Source of the DNA: a bacterium
Lineage (GTDB): Bacteria; Bacillota_I; Bacilli_A; Izemoplasmatales; Izemoplasmataceae
Assembly: GCA_018400615.1 (NCBI GenBank)
Contig: JAGYML010000010.1
Span: 1-32,624, forward strand
Direction of reading: 5' to 3'
Length of the DNA: 32,624 nt
The translations under genes were made by a program, and so were the position numbers. The first letter of the stretch is position 1. Each line of letters opens with the position of its first letter. The notes beneath the pieces were generated by a model. It made no database searches. It had not been told where the DNA came from and saw only the letters and a list, made by a program, of their open reading frames with translations. Positions 15,539 to 24,190 of the stretch are shown in pieces.

Positions 15539-15567
15539 TTGCAAGGAATGGTGAAATACGGTATATT
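15539..15567 (+). promoter_or_regulatory. Promoter of lon
   Basis: TTGCAA (15539-15544), 17-bp spacer, TATATT (15562-15567), 42 bp before the lon start. No CIRCE-type inverted repeat (TTAGCACTC/GAGTGCTAA) is seen between the ptsH terminator and lon. Confidence 0.65.
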
Positions 15568-15609
15568 ATACATAGGTTCAAACAGTGAAAAACGAGAGGT
15601 GAATACCAT

Positions 15610-17937
15610 ATGTTCGACCAAAATGAAAAAAAGCAGGCGAGTTTACCAGCCATCGCCATTAGAGGGTTAGCCCCTTTCCCAAATACAGACGTACGTACGG
15701 AAGTCGGTAGAAGCATTTCCAAAACCGCACTTCTTGAAAGCGAAAGAAATCATGATTCATATGTCTTTTTACTGGTTCAGAAAAACCCAACCGTAGAAGA
15801 CCCAGAAGACAAGGATATGCTGTCGTACGGCATTGTAGCCAAAATCGGCATCAAAATCAAATTGCCAAACGGAAACTTCAAAGTGAAATTTGATCCAATA
15901 GTACGCGCTCAAATCAATGGCTTCGATCAAAAAGAGCCATTTTTCATGGTGAACTTTGAAACCCGTCCTCCATACAGTGAAGACGCTGATGAGGAAATCG
16001 CACTTGTGCGTATGGTTGTCAAACAAGTTATGGAAAACGCGCAATCCATTTTGAACAACCCGAAAAAATCCATCGAAGACGCCCAAAGCGGCCTTTCAAG
16101 TGACAAACTTGCAGACAAGCTTGCAAGCAACTTGAAAATACCTGAAAACAAGAAGTTCAAATATCTCGAAACCGCATCGATTGAAACGCGTCTCAACTAT
16201 TTGCTAGAAGACATCGAAAAAGAGCGTCACATGAGCGAAATAGAAGACAAGATCAACCGTACGGTCAAAAAGAACATTGATGAAAACCAACGCGAATACT
16301 ACCTTCGTGAAAAGCTTCGTGCCATTCAGGATGAACTCGGTGACAAAGCGAAAAAAGAAAGTGAAATCGAGAGCCTTCGCGAACAAATCAAAAACAAGGA
16401 TATGCCAAAGCATATCGAAGAAAAAGCACTTTATGAACTCTCAAGATATGAAACCCTTCCCGCTTCAAGCGGTGAATCCGGGGTCATCCGTACCTACCTT
16501 GATTTCCTGATTGACTTGCCTTGGAGCGAGGAAAGCGAAGACACCACGGATATCAAAAAAGCGGAAAACACCTTGGAAAAAAGCCATTACGGACTTGAAA
16601 AAGTCAAGGAAAGAATTATAGAATACCTTTCGGTCAAACTGCTAACGGGCAAAAACCCCCAAACAATACTTTGTCTTGCAGGCCCTCCAGGGGTCGGTAA
16701 AACAAGTCTTGCCCAATCCATTGCGGAAGCGTTAAACCGGAAATTCGTCAAACAATCCCTTGGTGGGGTCAAAGACGAAAGCGAGATACGCGGACACAGA
16801 AGAACGTATCTTGGTGCCCTTCCTGGTCGCATCCTTCAAGGCATGCGCAAAGCGAAAGTCACCAATCCACTCTTCTTGCTTGATGAAATAGACAAACTGG
16901 GCAGTGACTACAAAGGCGATCCAAGCGCCGCCATGCTTGAAGTACTGGATCCTTCTGAAAACAAGCGGTTCTCCGATCACTACCTTGAAGATCAATACGA
17001 TCTTTCAAAAGTGCTCTTCATCACTACTGCGAACTACCTCTACAACATCCCAGCCCCGCTTAGGGACAGAATGGAAATCATCGAGCTCTCAAGCTACACG
17101 GAAATCGAGAAATTCCATATTGCAAGAAAACATCTTATTGACAAACAAATCGAGTCTCACGGTCTTGAAACAGGCAAACTTAAAATTGATGATGACGCGG
17201 TCATGACCATGATTCGCTCCTATACCAAAGAAGCGGGGGTCCGTCAACTTGACAGACTATTTGGAACCATTACCCGTAAAGCCATCAAGAAAATTCTTAG
17301 AGACAAGGATAAATCGGTCCATGTGACTGAAGACACCTTGAAAGAATACCTCGGCAAACCAAAATTCACCAACCATGAAGCCGAAAAAGAACCACAAGTC
17401 GGGACTGCGACAGGCCTTGCCTATACACAGTTTGGCGGGGACACACTGAGTGTCGAAGTAGCCTATTACAAAGGTACGGGTAAACTCTCCCTCACCGGTC
17501 AGCTTGGGGACGTAATGAAAGAAAGTGCTCAGGCAGCGTTATCGTATGTACGGGCCAACAGTGACCAGTTCGACATCAAGAAACAGCTATTCGATGACTC
17601 CAATGTGCACATCCATGTACCTGAGGGCGCCGTGCCAAAAGACGGACCGAGTGCGGGTGTCACCATCGCGGTTGCGCTTGTAAGTGCGCTTACCAAACGC
17701 AAAATCGACAACACTGTCGGTATGACAGGTGAAATTACCTTGAGAGGTCGCGTGCTTCCTATTGGCGGACTCAAGGAAAAAGCCATCGCCGCTCACAGAA
17801 GTGGCCTCAAGACCATCCTTATTCCCAAGGAAAACGAAAGAGATATCGAAGATATCCCTGAAGAGGTCAGAAATTCACTTGAAATCATCAGCGTTGAAAC
17901 CGTCGATGATGTATTGAAACACACATTGCTTGACTAA
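15610..17937 (+). CDS. lon: Lon ATP-dependent serine protease (LonA)
   Basis: Degrades misfolded and short-lived regulatory proteins in the cytosol. At 775 residues it has the LonA layout: N-terminal substrate domain, AAA+ module with Walker A GPPGVGKT (358-365), Walker B FLLDEIDK and sensor regions, then the protease domain with the Ser681/Lys724 dyad (PKDGPSAG and LPIGGLKEK). All motifs look intact. GAGAGGTG precedes the ATG. It has its own promoter and a UUCG terminator, and engB follows with its own promoter, in the same relative order as lonA-ysxC of Bacillus. Mollicutes generally rely on Lon and FtsH, which fits a reduced genome. Confidence 0.97.
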   Translation: MFDQNEKKQASLPAIAIRGLAPFPNTDVRTEVGRSISKTALLESERNHDSYVFLLVQKNPTVEDPEDKDMLSYGIVAKIGIKIKLPNGNFKVKFDPIVRAQINGFDQKEPFFMVNFETRPPYSEDADEEIALVRMVVKQVMENAQSILNNPKKSIEDAQSGLSSDKLADKLASNLKIPENKKFKYLETASIETRLNYLLEDIEKERHMSEIEDKINRTVKKNIDENQREYYLREKLRAIQDELGDKAKKESEIESLREQIKNKDMPKHIEEKALYELSRYETLPASSGESGVIRTYLDFLIDLPWSEESEDTTDIKKAENTLEKSHYGLEKVKERIIEYLSVKLLTGKNPQTILCLAGPPGVGKTSLAQSIAEALNRKFVKQSLGGVKDESEIRGHRRTYLGALPGRILQGMRKAKVTNPLFLLDEIDKLGSDYKGDPSAAMLEVLDPSENKRFSDHYLEDQYDLSKVLFITTANYLYNIPAPLRDRMEIIELSSYTEIEKFHIARKHLIDKQIESHGLETGKLKIDDDAVMTMIRSYTKEAGVRQLDRLFGTITRKAIKKILRDKDKSVHVTEDTLKEYLGKPKFTNHEAEKEPQVGTATGLAYTQFGGDTLSVEVAYYKGTGKLSLTGQLGDVMKESAQAALSYVRANSDQFDIKKQLFDDSNVHIHVPEGAVPKDGPSAGVTIAVALVSALTKRKIDNTVGMTGEITLRGRVLPIGGLKEKAIAAHRSGLKTILIPKENERDIEDIPEEVRNSLEIISVETVDDVLKHTLLD

Positions 17938-17941
17938 GAAG

Positions 17942-17963
17942 AGGACGCTTCGGCGTCCTTTTT
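17942..17963 (+). terminator. Intrinsic terminator after lon with UUCG loop
   Basis: AGGACGC (17942-17948), loop TTCG, GCGTCCT (17953-17959), T residues to 17963. Confidence 0.9.
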
Positions 17964-17984
17964 ATTCGCATACACAAATATCAA

Positions 17985-18013
17985 TTGAGTTTGTTCCAAG
18001 ACTCATGTACAAT
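17985..18013 (+). promoter_or_regulatory. Promoter of engB
   Basis: TTGAGT (17985-17990), 17-bp spacer, TACAAT (18008-18013), 17 bp before the start codon at 18031; AGCGAGGTG supplies the ribosome-binding site. Confidence 0.6.
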
Positions 18014-18030
18014 AATAGCGAGGTGAAACC

Positions 18031-18612
18031 ATGATAATCAAGTCCATCCAAGGCCCCATTACCGTTACAGAGCCCAAAGACTACCCAAAAGCCGATATGA
18101 GTGAATTCCTTTTCGCCGGACGCAGCAACGTCGGCAAGAGCTCCCTCATCAACAAACTCATGAACCGCAAAAACCTGGCCTACACGTCTCAAAACCCCGG
18201 GAAGACACAAACGATCAATTTCTATACCATCAACGAGGATTTCCGTTTGGTCGACGTACCCGGTTATGGCTACGCACGCGTATCAAAGAAGAAAAGAGCG
18301 GAATTCGGTCAGATCATCGAATCCTACCTGACCACCCGCAAAACACTCAAAAGAATCTTCTTGTTGGTGGACGCCCGTCACGCACCAAGCGAGGATGACA
18401 TCCTGATGAGTGACTTTTTAAGGCATTACGACATCCCCTTCACCATCATCGCTACCAAGGCGGACAAAGTCAAGCGCAACCAGAGGATGAAAGCGGACAA
18501 ACTCATAAGGACTACGCTTGGTCTTGATGCCATCAGTGATTTGCGTTTCGTCTCCGCTATCAAGGGTGAAGGCATCGATTCCATCAAGGACACGATGTCA
18601 AAAGAAAAGTAA
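18031..18612 (+). CDS. engB: EngB (YsxC/YihA) GTPase for large-subunit ribosome assembly
   Basis: A TRAFAC-class GTPase needed for 50S ribosome maturation. The 193 residues have the G1 loop GRSNVGKSS (30-38), a G2-region PGKTQTINFY, G3 DVPGYG and a G4 TKADK motif, all in the order and spacing of the family. The ATG follows GAGGTG, and the residue pattern fits the usual N-terminus. It follows lon as ysxC follows lonA in Bacillus, but from its own promoter. Downstream, after a gap of about 40 bp, the valS T-box transcript starts. No terminator is obvious behind it. Confidence 0.96.
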   Translation: MIIKSIQGPITVTEPKDYPKADMSEFLFAGRSNVGKSSLINKLMNRKNLAYTSQNPGKTQTINFYTINEDFRLVDVPGYGYARVSKKKRAEFGQIIESYLTTRKTLKRIFLLVDARHAPSEDDILMSDFLRHYDIPFTIIATKADKVKRNQRMKADKLIRTTLGLDAISDLRFVSAIKGEGIDSIKDTMSKEK

Positions 18613-18623
18613 TCACCTCCTGC

Positions 18624-18652
18624 TTGAAACCCGCGGGGGACTGTGATAGAAT
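18624..18652 (+). promoter_or_regulatory. Promoter of the valS T-box transcript
   Basis: TTGAAA (18624-18629), 17-bp spacer, TAGAAT (18647-18652). Transcription would begin just before the T-box stem I. Confidence 0.7.
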
Positions 18653-18659
18653 ATTTCTA

Positions 18660-18850
18660 ACTACAGTGAATGAGAAGAGTAAGGTTGTGTGTCTTTCAAG
18701 AGAGTCAGTGGCGCTGAAAACTGACAAGAGGCCAACCCGAAGGTAGCTCAGGAGTAGACAAGGTGAACTGAAGTAACTTTGTCCGTTGGCGGCGTTAACG
18801 CATCGAGCGCCGGCTTAATGCCGGAATTAAGGTGGTACCGCGACTATTCG
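18660..18850 (+). promoter_or_regulatory. T-box leader controlling valS
   Basis: The leader has the invariant T-box sequence AAGGTGGTACCGCG at 18829-18842, whose UGGU bulge pairs with the acceptor end of uncharged tRNA. A folded stem I region (about 18670-18770) carries a GTA at 18743-18745 in the GAAGGTAGC context, a plausible Val specifier. The next hairpin, GCGCCGGCTTAATGCCGGA (about 18807-18825), fits stem III. Uncharged tRNA-Val should stabilise the antiterminator and switch on valS and the genes behind it. Stem boundaries and the specifier are read by eye. Confidence 0.92.
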
Positions 18851-18879
18851 TCCTTGACTTTTGAGTCAGGGATTTTTTT
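18851..18879 (+). terminator. T-box regulated terminator
   Basis: TCCTTGACT (18851-18859), loop TTTG, AGTCAGGGA (18864-18872; one T-G pair), then a run of T to 18879. Its 5' arm can instead pair with the T-box antiterminator. Confidence 0.9.
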
Positions 18880-18901
18880 ATATTTTGAGGAGGCATGCAA
18901 A

Positions 18902-21514
18902 ATGGATTTAGAGAAAAAATATGCACACAAACGCGTTGAAGAAGGTAAGTACGCCTTTTGGCGCGATTCTGGATTTTTCAAAAGCGGCATGGATTTGACC
19001 AAAGAGCCCTATACAATCGTCATTCCACCCCCCAATGTGACAGGGAAGTTGCATCTGGGTCATGCATGGGACAACACCATGCAAGACATACTCATCAGGA
19101 AAAAGCGCATGGAAGGCTATGATGCACTGTATTTGCCAGGCATGGACCATGCCGGCATCGCGACGCAGGCTAAAATTGACGCAAGACTGAGAGAACGCGG
19201 CATCGACCGCTTTGAAATCGGACGCGAAGCCTTTTTGAAGGAAGCTTGGTCCTGGAAAGAAGAGTACGCGGATTTCATCCGCGATCAGTGGGCCGCCCTT
19301 GGCATCAGTGTCGACTATGACAAAGAACGTTTCACCCTCGATACAGGCTTGAACAAAGCCGTCAATCATGTCTTCATCAAACTGTATGAAAAAGGCCTTG
19401 TCTACCGCAAGGAACGCATCATTAACTGGGATGTTCAGGCTAAAACGGCGCTTTCCAACATCGAAGTGGAACATGAAGAAGTAGAAGGGGCGCTTTATTA
19501 CTTCAAATATCTTTTGGAAGAGGATCAGGACGACCACATACTGATTGCGACCACGCGTCCTGAAACCATTTTTGCGGATACGGCTCTCATCGTGCATCCT
19601 GAAGATGAAAAAAGAGCGAAATATGTAGGCAAAAAGGTCATCATTCCGGGCACCGAGCGCGCCATCCCGGTCATCGCCGATGATTATGTTGACCGCGAAT
19701 TCGGAACCGGGGCCCTCAAAGTCACCCCGGCGCATGATCCCAACGACTTTCAAATCGGAGAAAGACACAATCTCGAGATGCCTATTTGCATGGAAGAAAA
19801 CGGGCACATGAATGCCCTGGCCGGTGACTATGCTGGCATGGAACGCTTCGAATGCAGAAAAGCCCTTGTAAAAGACTTGAAAGCCTCAGGCCTTCTCACC
19901 AAACAAGAAGTTCACGTGCATAACGTAGGGCACAGTGAACGCACAGGCGTCATGGTTGAGCCCCGTCTTTCCATGCAGTGGTTCGTGGATATGGATCCCC
20001 TTGCCAAGCAAGCTCTAAAGAAGTCCACTGCACAGTTCGTACCCAAACGTTTTGAAAAGATATTCAAACGCTGGATGGAAGACATCCAGGACTGGTGCAT
20101 CAGCCGCCAGCTTTGGTGGGGACACAGAATTCCTGCATACTACGGCCCTGAAGGCGACGTGTATGTTGGGGAAAATCCACCAGAAGGCTACACGCAGGAT
20201 GAAGACGTACTCGATACCTGGTTTTCAAGTGCCCTTTGGCCTTTTTCCACACTCGGATGGCCTGAAGAGACTGAAGACTTCAAACGTTATTATCCGACCC
20301 AAACCATGGTGACTGGCTATGACATCATTTTCTTCTGGGTCGCACGCATGATTTTCCAAGGCCTTGAATTCACCGGAAAGACACCTTTCAAACATATCCT
20401 GATTCACGGCCTCATAAGAGACAGCGAAGGCAGAAAGATGAGCAAGTCACTTGGCAATGGCGTAGACCCCATGGACATCAAGAAAGACTATGGCATCGAT
20501 ACGCTCCGCTATTTTCTCACTACGAACAGCGCGCCCGGACAGGATCTCAGATTCGAAATTGAAAAAGTGGAGTCAAGTTGGAACTACATCAATAAACTTT
20601 GGAATATTTCAAGATTCCTCTTGATGCATATCGAAAAAATGACAGAAACGGACGCTGTTATCCACGATGAACACCTTGAACTCAAGGACCGCTACATTCT
20701 CTCAAAACTCCAGACCACCATCAGTGAAGTCGACAAGAACTATGAAAGTTTTGAGTTCGGGGAAGCCGCCCGTGCGCTTTACACCTTCACCTGGGATGAA
20801 TTCGCTTCATGGTACGTCGAAATGAGCAAAATCACTTTCAACAGTGGGGATGAAGCCACCATTCAAACCACCAAGGCCGTCATCCACAAAGTCTGGATGA
20901 GCGTGCTCAAGATGCTGCATCCATTCATGCCGTTCATGACCGAAGAAGTTTATCAGCAGATGCCACTCAAAACAAAGAAAAGCATCATGGTAAGCGACTG
21001 GCCCGAAGCGGACGACCGCTACCTGGATAAGGAAAGCGAAAACAAGGCCGACATCATCAAGACCCTCATTCAGAAAGTACGCCATGTAAGAAATACCTAT
21101 CAAGTCCCTTATTTGCAAGGTATCGATCTCAAAATCGAAACCGATGAAGCAACCCAGACCATCATCGAAGGGGAAGCTTCTGTGATAAAGGATTTCGTCA
21201 ATCCTGAGTCACTGAGTCTGAGCGAGACAGTCGCCAAAGACAAAAACATGCTCAGTTTCGTAACCCCGCGGTTCACTTTGTATATCCCACTGGGCAGCGT
21301 CGTGGATTTGAAAGAGGAACTCGAGCGTCAAAAAGCGGAGGAAAAACGCTTGAACGGTGAAATCAAACGCTGTGAAGGCATGTTGAACAATGATAAATTC
21401 GTAAACAAGGCCCCAAAAGACAAAGTCGAGGCTGAAAGAGCGAAACTAAAAGATTATACCCAGTCGCTTAAAAACGTCCAACAAAGAATCAAGGACTTAA
21501 AAAATGAGCTTTAA
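18902..21514 (+). CDS. valS: Valyl-tRNA synthetase
   Basis: Charges tRNA-Val with valine and edits mischarged threonine. From the ATG at 18902 (GAGGAGG at 18887-18893) it is 870 residues, the usual bacterial length. It has the class I signatures HLGH (51-54) and KMSKS (512-516), the editing CP1 domain with TTRPETIFAD, the DVLDTWFSSALWP region, and a C-terminal coiled coil (about 805-870, LERQKAEEKRLNGEIKR onwards). An in-frame extension back to 18779 reads through the T-box and is not coding. folC begins inside its last codons (11-base overlap), so the two are translationally coupled. Regulation is by the T-box. Confidence 0.98.
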   Translation: MDLEKKYAHKRVEEGKYAFWRDSGFFKSGMDLTKEPYTIVIPPPNVTGKLHLGHAWDNTMQDILIRKKRMEGYDALYLPGMDHAGIATQAKIDARLRERGIDRFEIGREAFLKEAWSWKEEYADFIRDQWAALGISVDYDKERFTLDTGLNKAVNHVFIKLYEKGLVYRKERIINWDVQAKTALSNIEVEHEEVEGALYYFKYLLEEDQDDHILIATTRPETIFADTALIVHPEDEKRAKYVGKKVIIPGTERAIPVIADDYVDREFGTGALKVTPAHDPNDFQIGERHNLEMPICMEENGHMNALAGDYAGMERFECRKALVKDLKASGLLTKQEVHVHNVGHSERTGVMVEPRLSMQWFVDMDPLAKQALKKSTAQFVPKRFEKIFKRWMEDIQDWCISRQLWWGHRIPAYYGPEGDVYVGENPPEGYTQDEDVLDTWFSSALWPFSTLGWPEETEDFKRYYPTQTMVTGYDIIFFWVARMIFQGLEFTGKTPFKHILIHGLIRDSEGRKMSKSLGNGVDPMDIKKDYGIDTLRYFLTTNSAPGQDLRFEIEKVESSWNYINKLWNISRFLLMHIEKMTETDAVIHDEHLELKDRYILSKLQTTISEVDKNYESFEFGEAARALYTFTWDEFASWYVEMSKITFNSGDEATIQTTKAVIHKVWMSVLKMLHPFMPFMTEEVYQQMPLKTKKSIMVSDWPEADDRYLDKESENKADIIKTLIQKVRHVRNTYQVPYLQGIDLKIETDEATQTIIEGEASVIKDFVNPESLSLSETVAKDKNMLSFVTPRFTLYIPLGSVVDLKEELERQKAEEKRLNGEIKRCEGMLNNDKFVNKAPKDKVEAERAKLKDYTQSLKNVQQRIKDLKNEL

Positions 21515-22769
21515 AACCCTTGAAGACGCCCAAAAATGGATTGAAAGCGTGGTACGCTTCAAAGACAAATATGATCTGATTCGTATGGAAAAAGCTTGCG
21601 CCATGCTGGGGCATCCAGAGCGGTCATTCAAAACCATTCATATTGGCGGGACCAATGGAAAAGGCTCCACATTGACGTTTCTAAAAGAAATTCTGCTTGC
21701 TTCAAACTACCACGTAGGGACATTCACAAGTCCTTACGTGGTTCGTTTCAATGAACGCATCACCTATGATGATCAGCTTATCAGCGATGCGGACCTCCTT
21801 CACTACATCAACCGAATTCACGCTTTTCAAAAGGATTACCTTGAAAAGGAAGGCGATCAAATTAGTTTCTTTGAACTTCTGACACTGATCAGTTTTCTGT
21901 ATTTTCAGGACAAGGACGTGGATGTGGTGCTTTATGAAGTCGGGCTCGGGGGGCGTCTTGATGCTACAAATGTCATCGTTCCCATACTGAGTGTCATCAC
22001 CTCAATTGGGCATGACCATATGCATATACTTGGGGACACGCTTGAAAAGGTCACACTTGAAAAGCTTGGCATCGTCAAACTAGGTGTGCCCCTGGTGGAT
22101 GGCGTTACTCAGAAATCTCTGATTCCACTAATAAATTCGTATGCGAATAAGATGGACAGTCCGGTTCAACACCTCATTGATTTTCCCGTGGAAGCCGATA
22201 TCTTTAAAGCGGGCGCCTTCTCCTTTAACGGCGAACACTATCAACTCAATGTTCACGGAGATTATCAAATACACAACGCCTCACTCGCACTCCTTGCAAG
22301 TGAAGCGCTCAACCAACATACGGAATTCGACATTCCATTTTCAGCGATGCGTGAAGGGTTGAAACACATGACCATGCCCGGACGCTTTGAGATTATCGAC
22401 AATGTGATTTTGGATGGGGCCCACAATCCTGAGGGCATACAAGAAGGTGTCAAAGCCTTGAACACCTATGCGCAAGGGGCCCCCATTACGGTTCTTTTCA
22501 CTGTCATGAACGATAAGGACCATGAAACCATGCAGGCCTCTTTGGAAGGCATTGCCGAAACCATCATCTACACTGAACTTCCCATGGAAAGAAGCGAGTT
22601 AGCGCATGTGCTTTTAAGTAAAAGCATCCATTCCAACGCCCATGCATACAAGTCTTATGAAGTGGCGCTTGAAGAAGCTAGAAAAATCAGTGTCGATGGG
22701 GTGCTTTATGTGTGTGGGTCACTGTATTTCATCAGTGCCATCAGAAAACGCCTGGTGGATGGAAATTAA
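21504..22769 (+). CDS. folC: Folylpolyglutamate synthase / dihydrofolate synthase
   Basis: Adds glutamate to folates, retaining them in the cell, and in many bacteria also makes dihydrofolate from dihydropteroate. The 421 residues show the Mur-ligase-like ATP loop GGTNGKGST (48-56), SPYVVRFNERI, the GLGGRLDATNV motif and the DGAHNPEGI motif that starts the C-terminal domain. Its start overlaps the end of valS by 11 bases, the same pairing as valS-folC in Bacillus. With thyA and dfrA at the left end, the window encodes much of folate use, but no other dihydrofolate biosynthesis gene (folB, folE, folK, folP) is here, so it may act on imported folate. It is expected to respond to valine starvation. 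Confidence 0.96.
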   Translation: MSFKTLEDAQKWIESVVRFKDKYDLIRMEKACAMLGHPERSFKTIHIGGTNGKGSTLTFLKEILLASNYHVGTFTSPYVVRFNERITYDDQLISDADLLHYINRIHAFQKDYLEKEGDQISFFELLTLISFLYFQDKDVDVVLYEVGLGGRLDATNVIVPILSVITSIGHDHMHILGDTLEKVTLEKLGIVKLGVPLVDGVTQKSLIPLINSYANKMDSPVQHLIDFPVEADIFKAGAFSFNGEHYQLNVHGDYQIHNASLALLASEALNQHTEFDIPFSAMREGLKHMTMPGRFEIIDNVILDGAHNPEGIQEGVKALNTYAQGAPITVLFTVMNDKDHETMQASLEGIAETIIYTELPMERSELAHVLLSKSIHSNAHAYKSYEVALEEARKISVDGVLYVCGSLYFISAIRKRLVDGN

Positions 22770-22783
22770 CGGGGGAGATGCGT

Positions 22784-24175
22784 ATGAAAAAATGGATTAA
22801 ACGATTGATGGCCTCAATAACCGGGTTCTTACTGTATACTTTTATTTTTGGCGTGCTCGCCTTCAACATTCCAATCAGTGCACACAGTACGATTGAGTAT
22901 GACATAGAGGCTTTGATGACGCCTGATGAGACCTTGAATGACACCTATGCCAATATTCTTGATGACAATCAGAAGTCCTTGGATGCACGCCTTGCGATCA
23001 TAGAAAACGCCACCGAGAAAATCGATGTCTCCTATTACACCCTTCATGACGGCCTTAGCCGCGATTTGATATTCGCATCCTTGTACGATGCGGCGCAAAG
23101 AGGGGTTGAAGTTCGCATCATTCTCGATGGGATATTCTATTATCAGACAGTCGATGAACCTGAATACGTTGAAGCGCTTAACAGTCACGACAATATCACA
23201 ATCAAACTCTATGAGCGCTACAACCCATTGCTTCCGCATACCATTCAAAACAGACTTCACGACAAACTGATCATTGTGGATGGCAAACAAGGCATCACCG
23301 GGGGAAGGAACATCGGAGACAGATTCTTCTTTGACGGCCAGGAAGGCCTATACAGTTCCACCAAGGACAGAGACATTCTTATTCACAGCAACACTGCGAA
23401 TAAGACAGTTGAATCCATGCATACTTACTACGACACCTTGTTTGACTATGACCATACCCACACCTTGAAAAGCCTAAAAGAAAGTGAAACCCTGATAGAC
23501 ACCATGAAGGCTTCCATGGAAACTTACAAGGACACCTATGCATCAAATGCCACAATGGACTGGATAGAGGCTGAAAAAATACTAGTGAACAATGCCACTT
23601 TTGTTCACAGTCCATTAAACAGAATGCACAAAGACCCTGTGTTGCTCAAGACCTTTTCTGCCATAGGCGAGAAAAGCGAGGCACTCTTCATACAGTCTCC
23701 CTACATCATATTTTCCAAGCAAATGCTTGAGTACTTTCCCGATTATGAGACCAAAGACCTCACGGTCCTTACCAACAACATTGACTTGAGCACCAATTAT
23801 TTCGCAATGAGTGGCTATGTGCGCTACAAGGACTCAATCAATGCGCATGCGAGGCTCTTTGAATATCAAGGCGACACGACCATTCATGCGAAAACACTGA
23901 CATTTGATGAAAACATCAGTGTCATCGGATCGTTCAACCTTGATCCCAGAAGTGCGACTTTAAGCACAGAAAGCGCCATCGTCATCGTGTCAGAAGCATT
24001 CAAGAGTGAACTCGACAGCGTCATTGACACGTATATGGCAAAAAGTCTTGAAGTGAATGATGAGGGTGGTTACATCGACAATCCAGAGGTGCTCCCCACA
24101 CCAATCAACGATACAAAGAGATTTAAAATCCGCTTGAGATCATTCATTACAAGATTTTTCGACCCCATGCTTTAA
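22784..24175 (+). CDS. Membrane-anchored phospholipase D family protein (ClsC-like)
   Basis: A 463-residue protein with an N-terminal hydrophobic segment (about residues 10-30) followed by two intact HxKx4D motifs: His159/Lys161/Asp166 (HDKLIIVD) with a GGRN after it, and His368/Lys370/Asp375 (HAKTLTFD) with an IGSFNLDPRSA after it. The two-HKD layout and the GGRN and DPRS details resemble E. coli ClsC (YmdC), a cardiolipin synthase-like enzyme, more than classical Gram-positive Cls. A role in cardiolipin or other phospholipid head-group exchange is likely but not shown. The ATG at 22784 follows GGGGGA at a normal distance; an ATG at 22778 is too close. It is downstream of folC without a terminator. 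Confidence 0.85.
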   Translation: MKKWIKRLMASITGFLLYTFIFGVLAFNIPISAHSTIEYDIEALMTPDETLNDTYANILDDNQKSLDARLAIIENATEKIDVSYYTLHDGLSRDLIFASLYDAAQRGVEVRIILDGIFYYQTVDEPEYVEALNSHDNITIKLYERYNPLLPHTIQNRLHDKLIIVDGKQGITGGRNIGDRFFFDGQEGLYSSTKDRDILIHSNTANKTVESMHTYYDTLFDYDHTHTLKSLKESETLIDTMKASMETYKDTYASNATMDWIEAEKILVNNATFVHSPLNRMHKDPVLLKTFSAIGEKSEALFIQSPYIIFSKQMLEYFPDYETKDLTVLTNNIDLSTNYFAMSGYVRYKDSINAHARLFEYQGDTTIHAKTLTFDENISVIGSFNLDPRSATLSTESAIVIVSEAFKSELDSVIDTYMAKSLEVNDEGGYIDNPEVLPTPINDTKRFKIRLRSFITRFFDPML

Positions 24176-24190
24176 GAAAGAGTGACGTAT

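Noticed and set aside
15471-15609. CIRCE or HAIR-type heat-shock operator before lon
   Set aside because: No TTAGCACTC/GAGTGCTAA repeat is present; only a plain promoter is seen.
18613-18623. CACCTCC just after engB as an anti-Shine-Dalgarno regulating a neighbour
   Set aside because: It lies before the valS promoter and more than 250 bp from the nearest start codon on the same strand.
18908-19807. Open frame on the minus strand opposite valS (299 codons)
   Set aside because: Opposite strand of a gene with all ValRS motifs; no recognisable protein pattern and no start signals.
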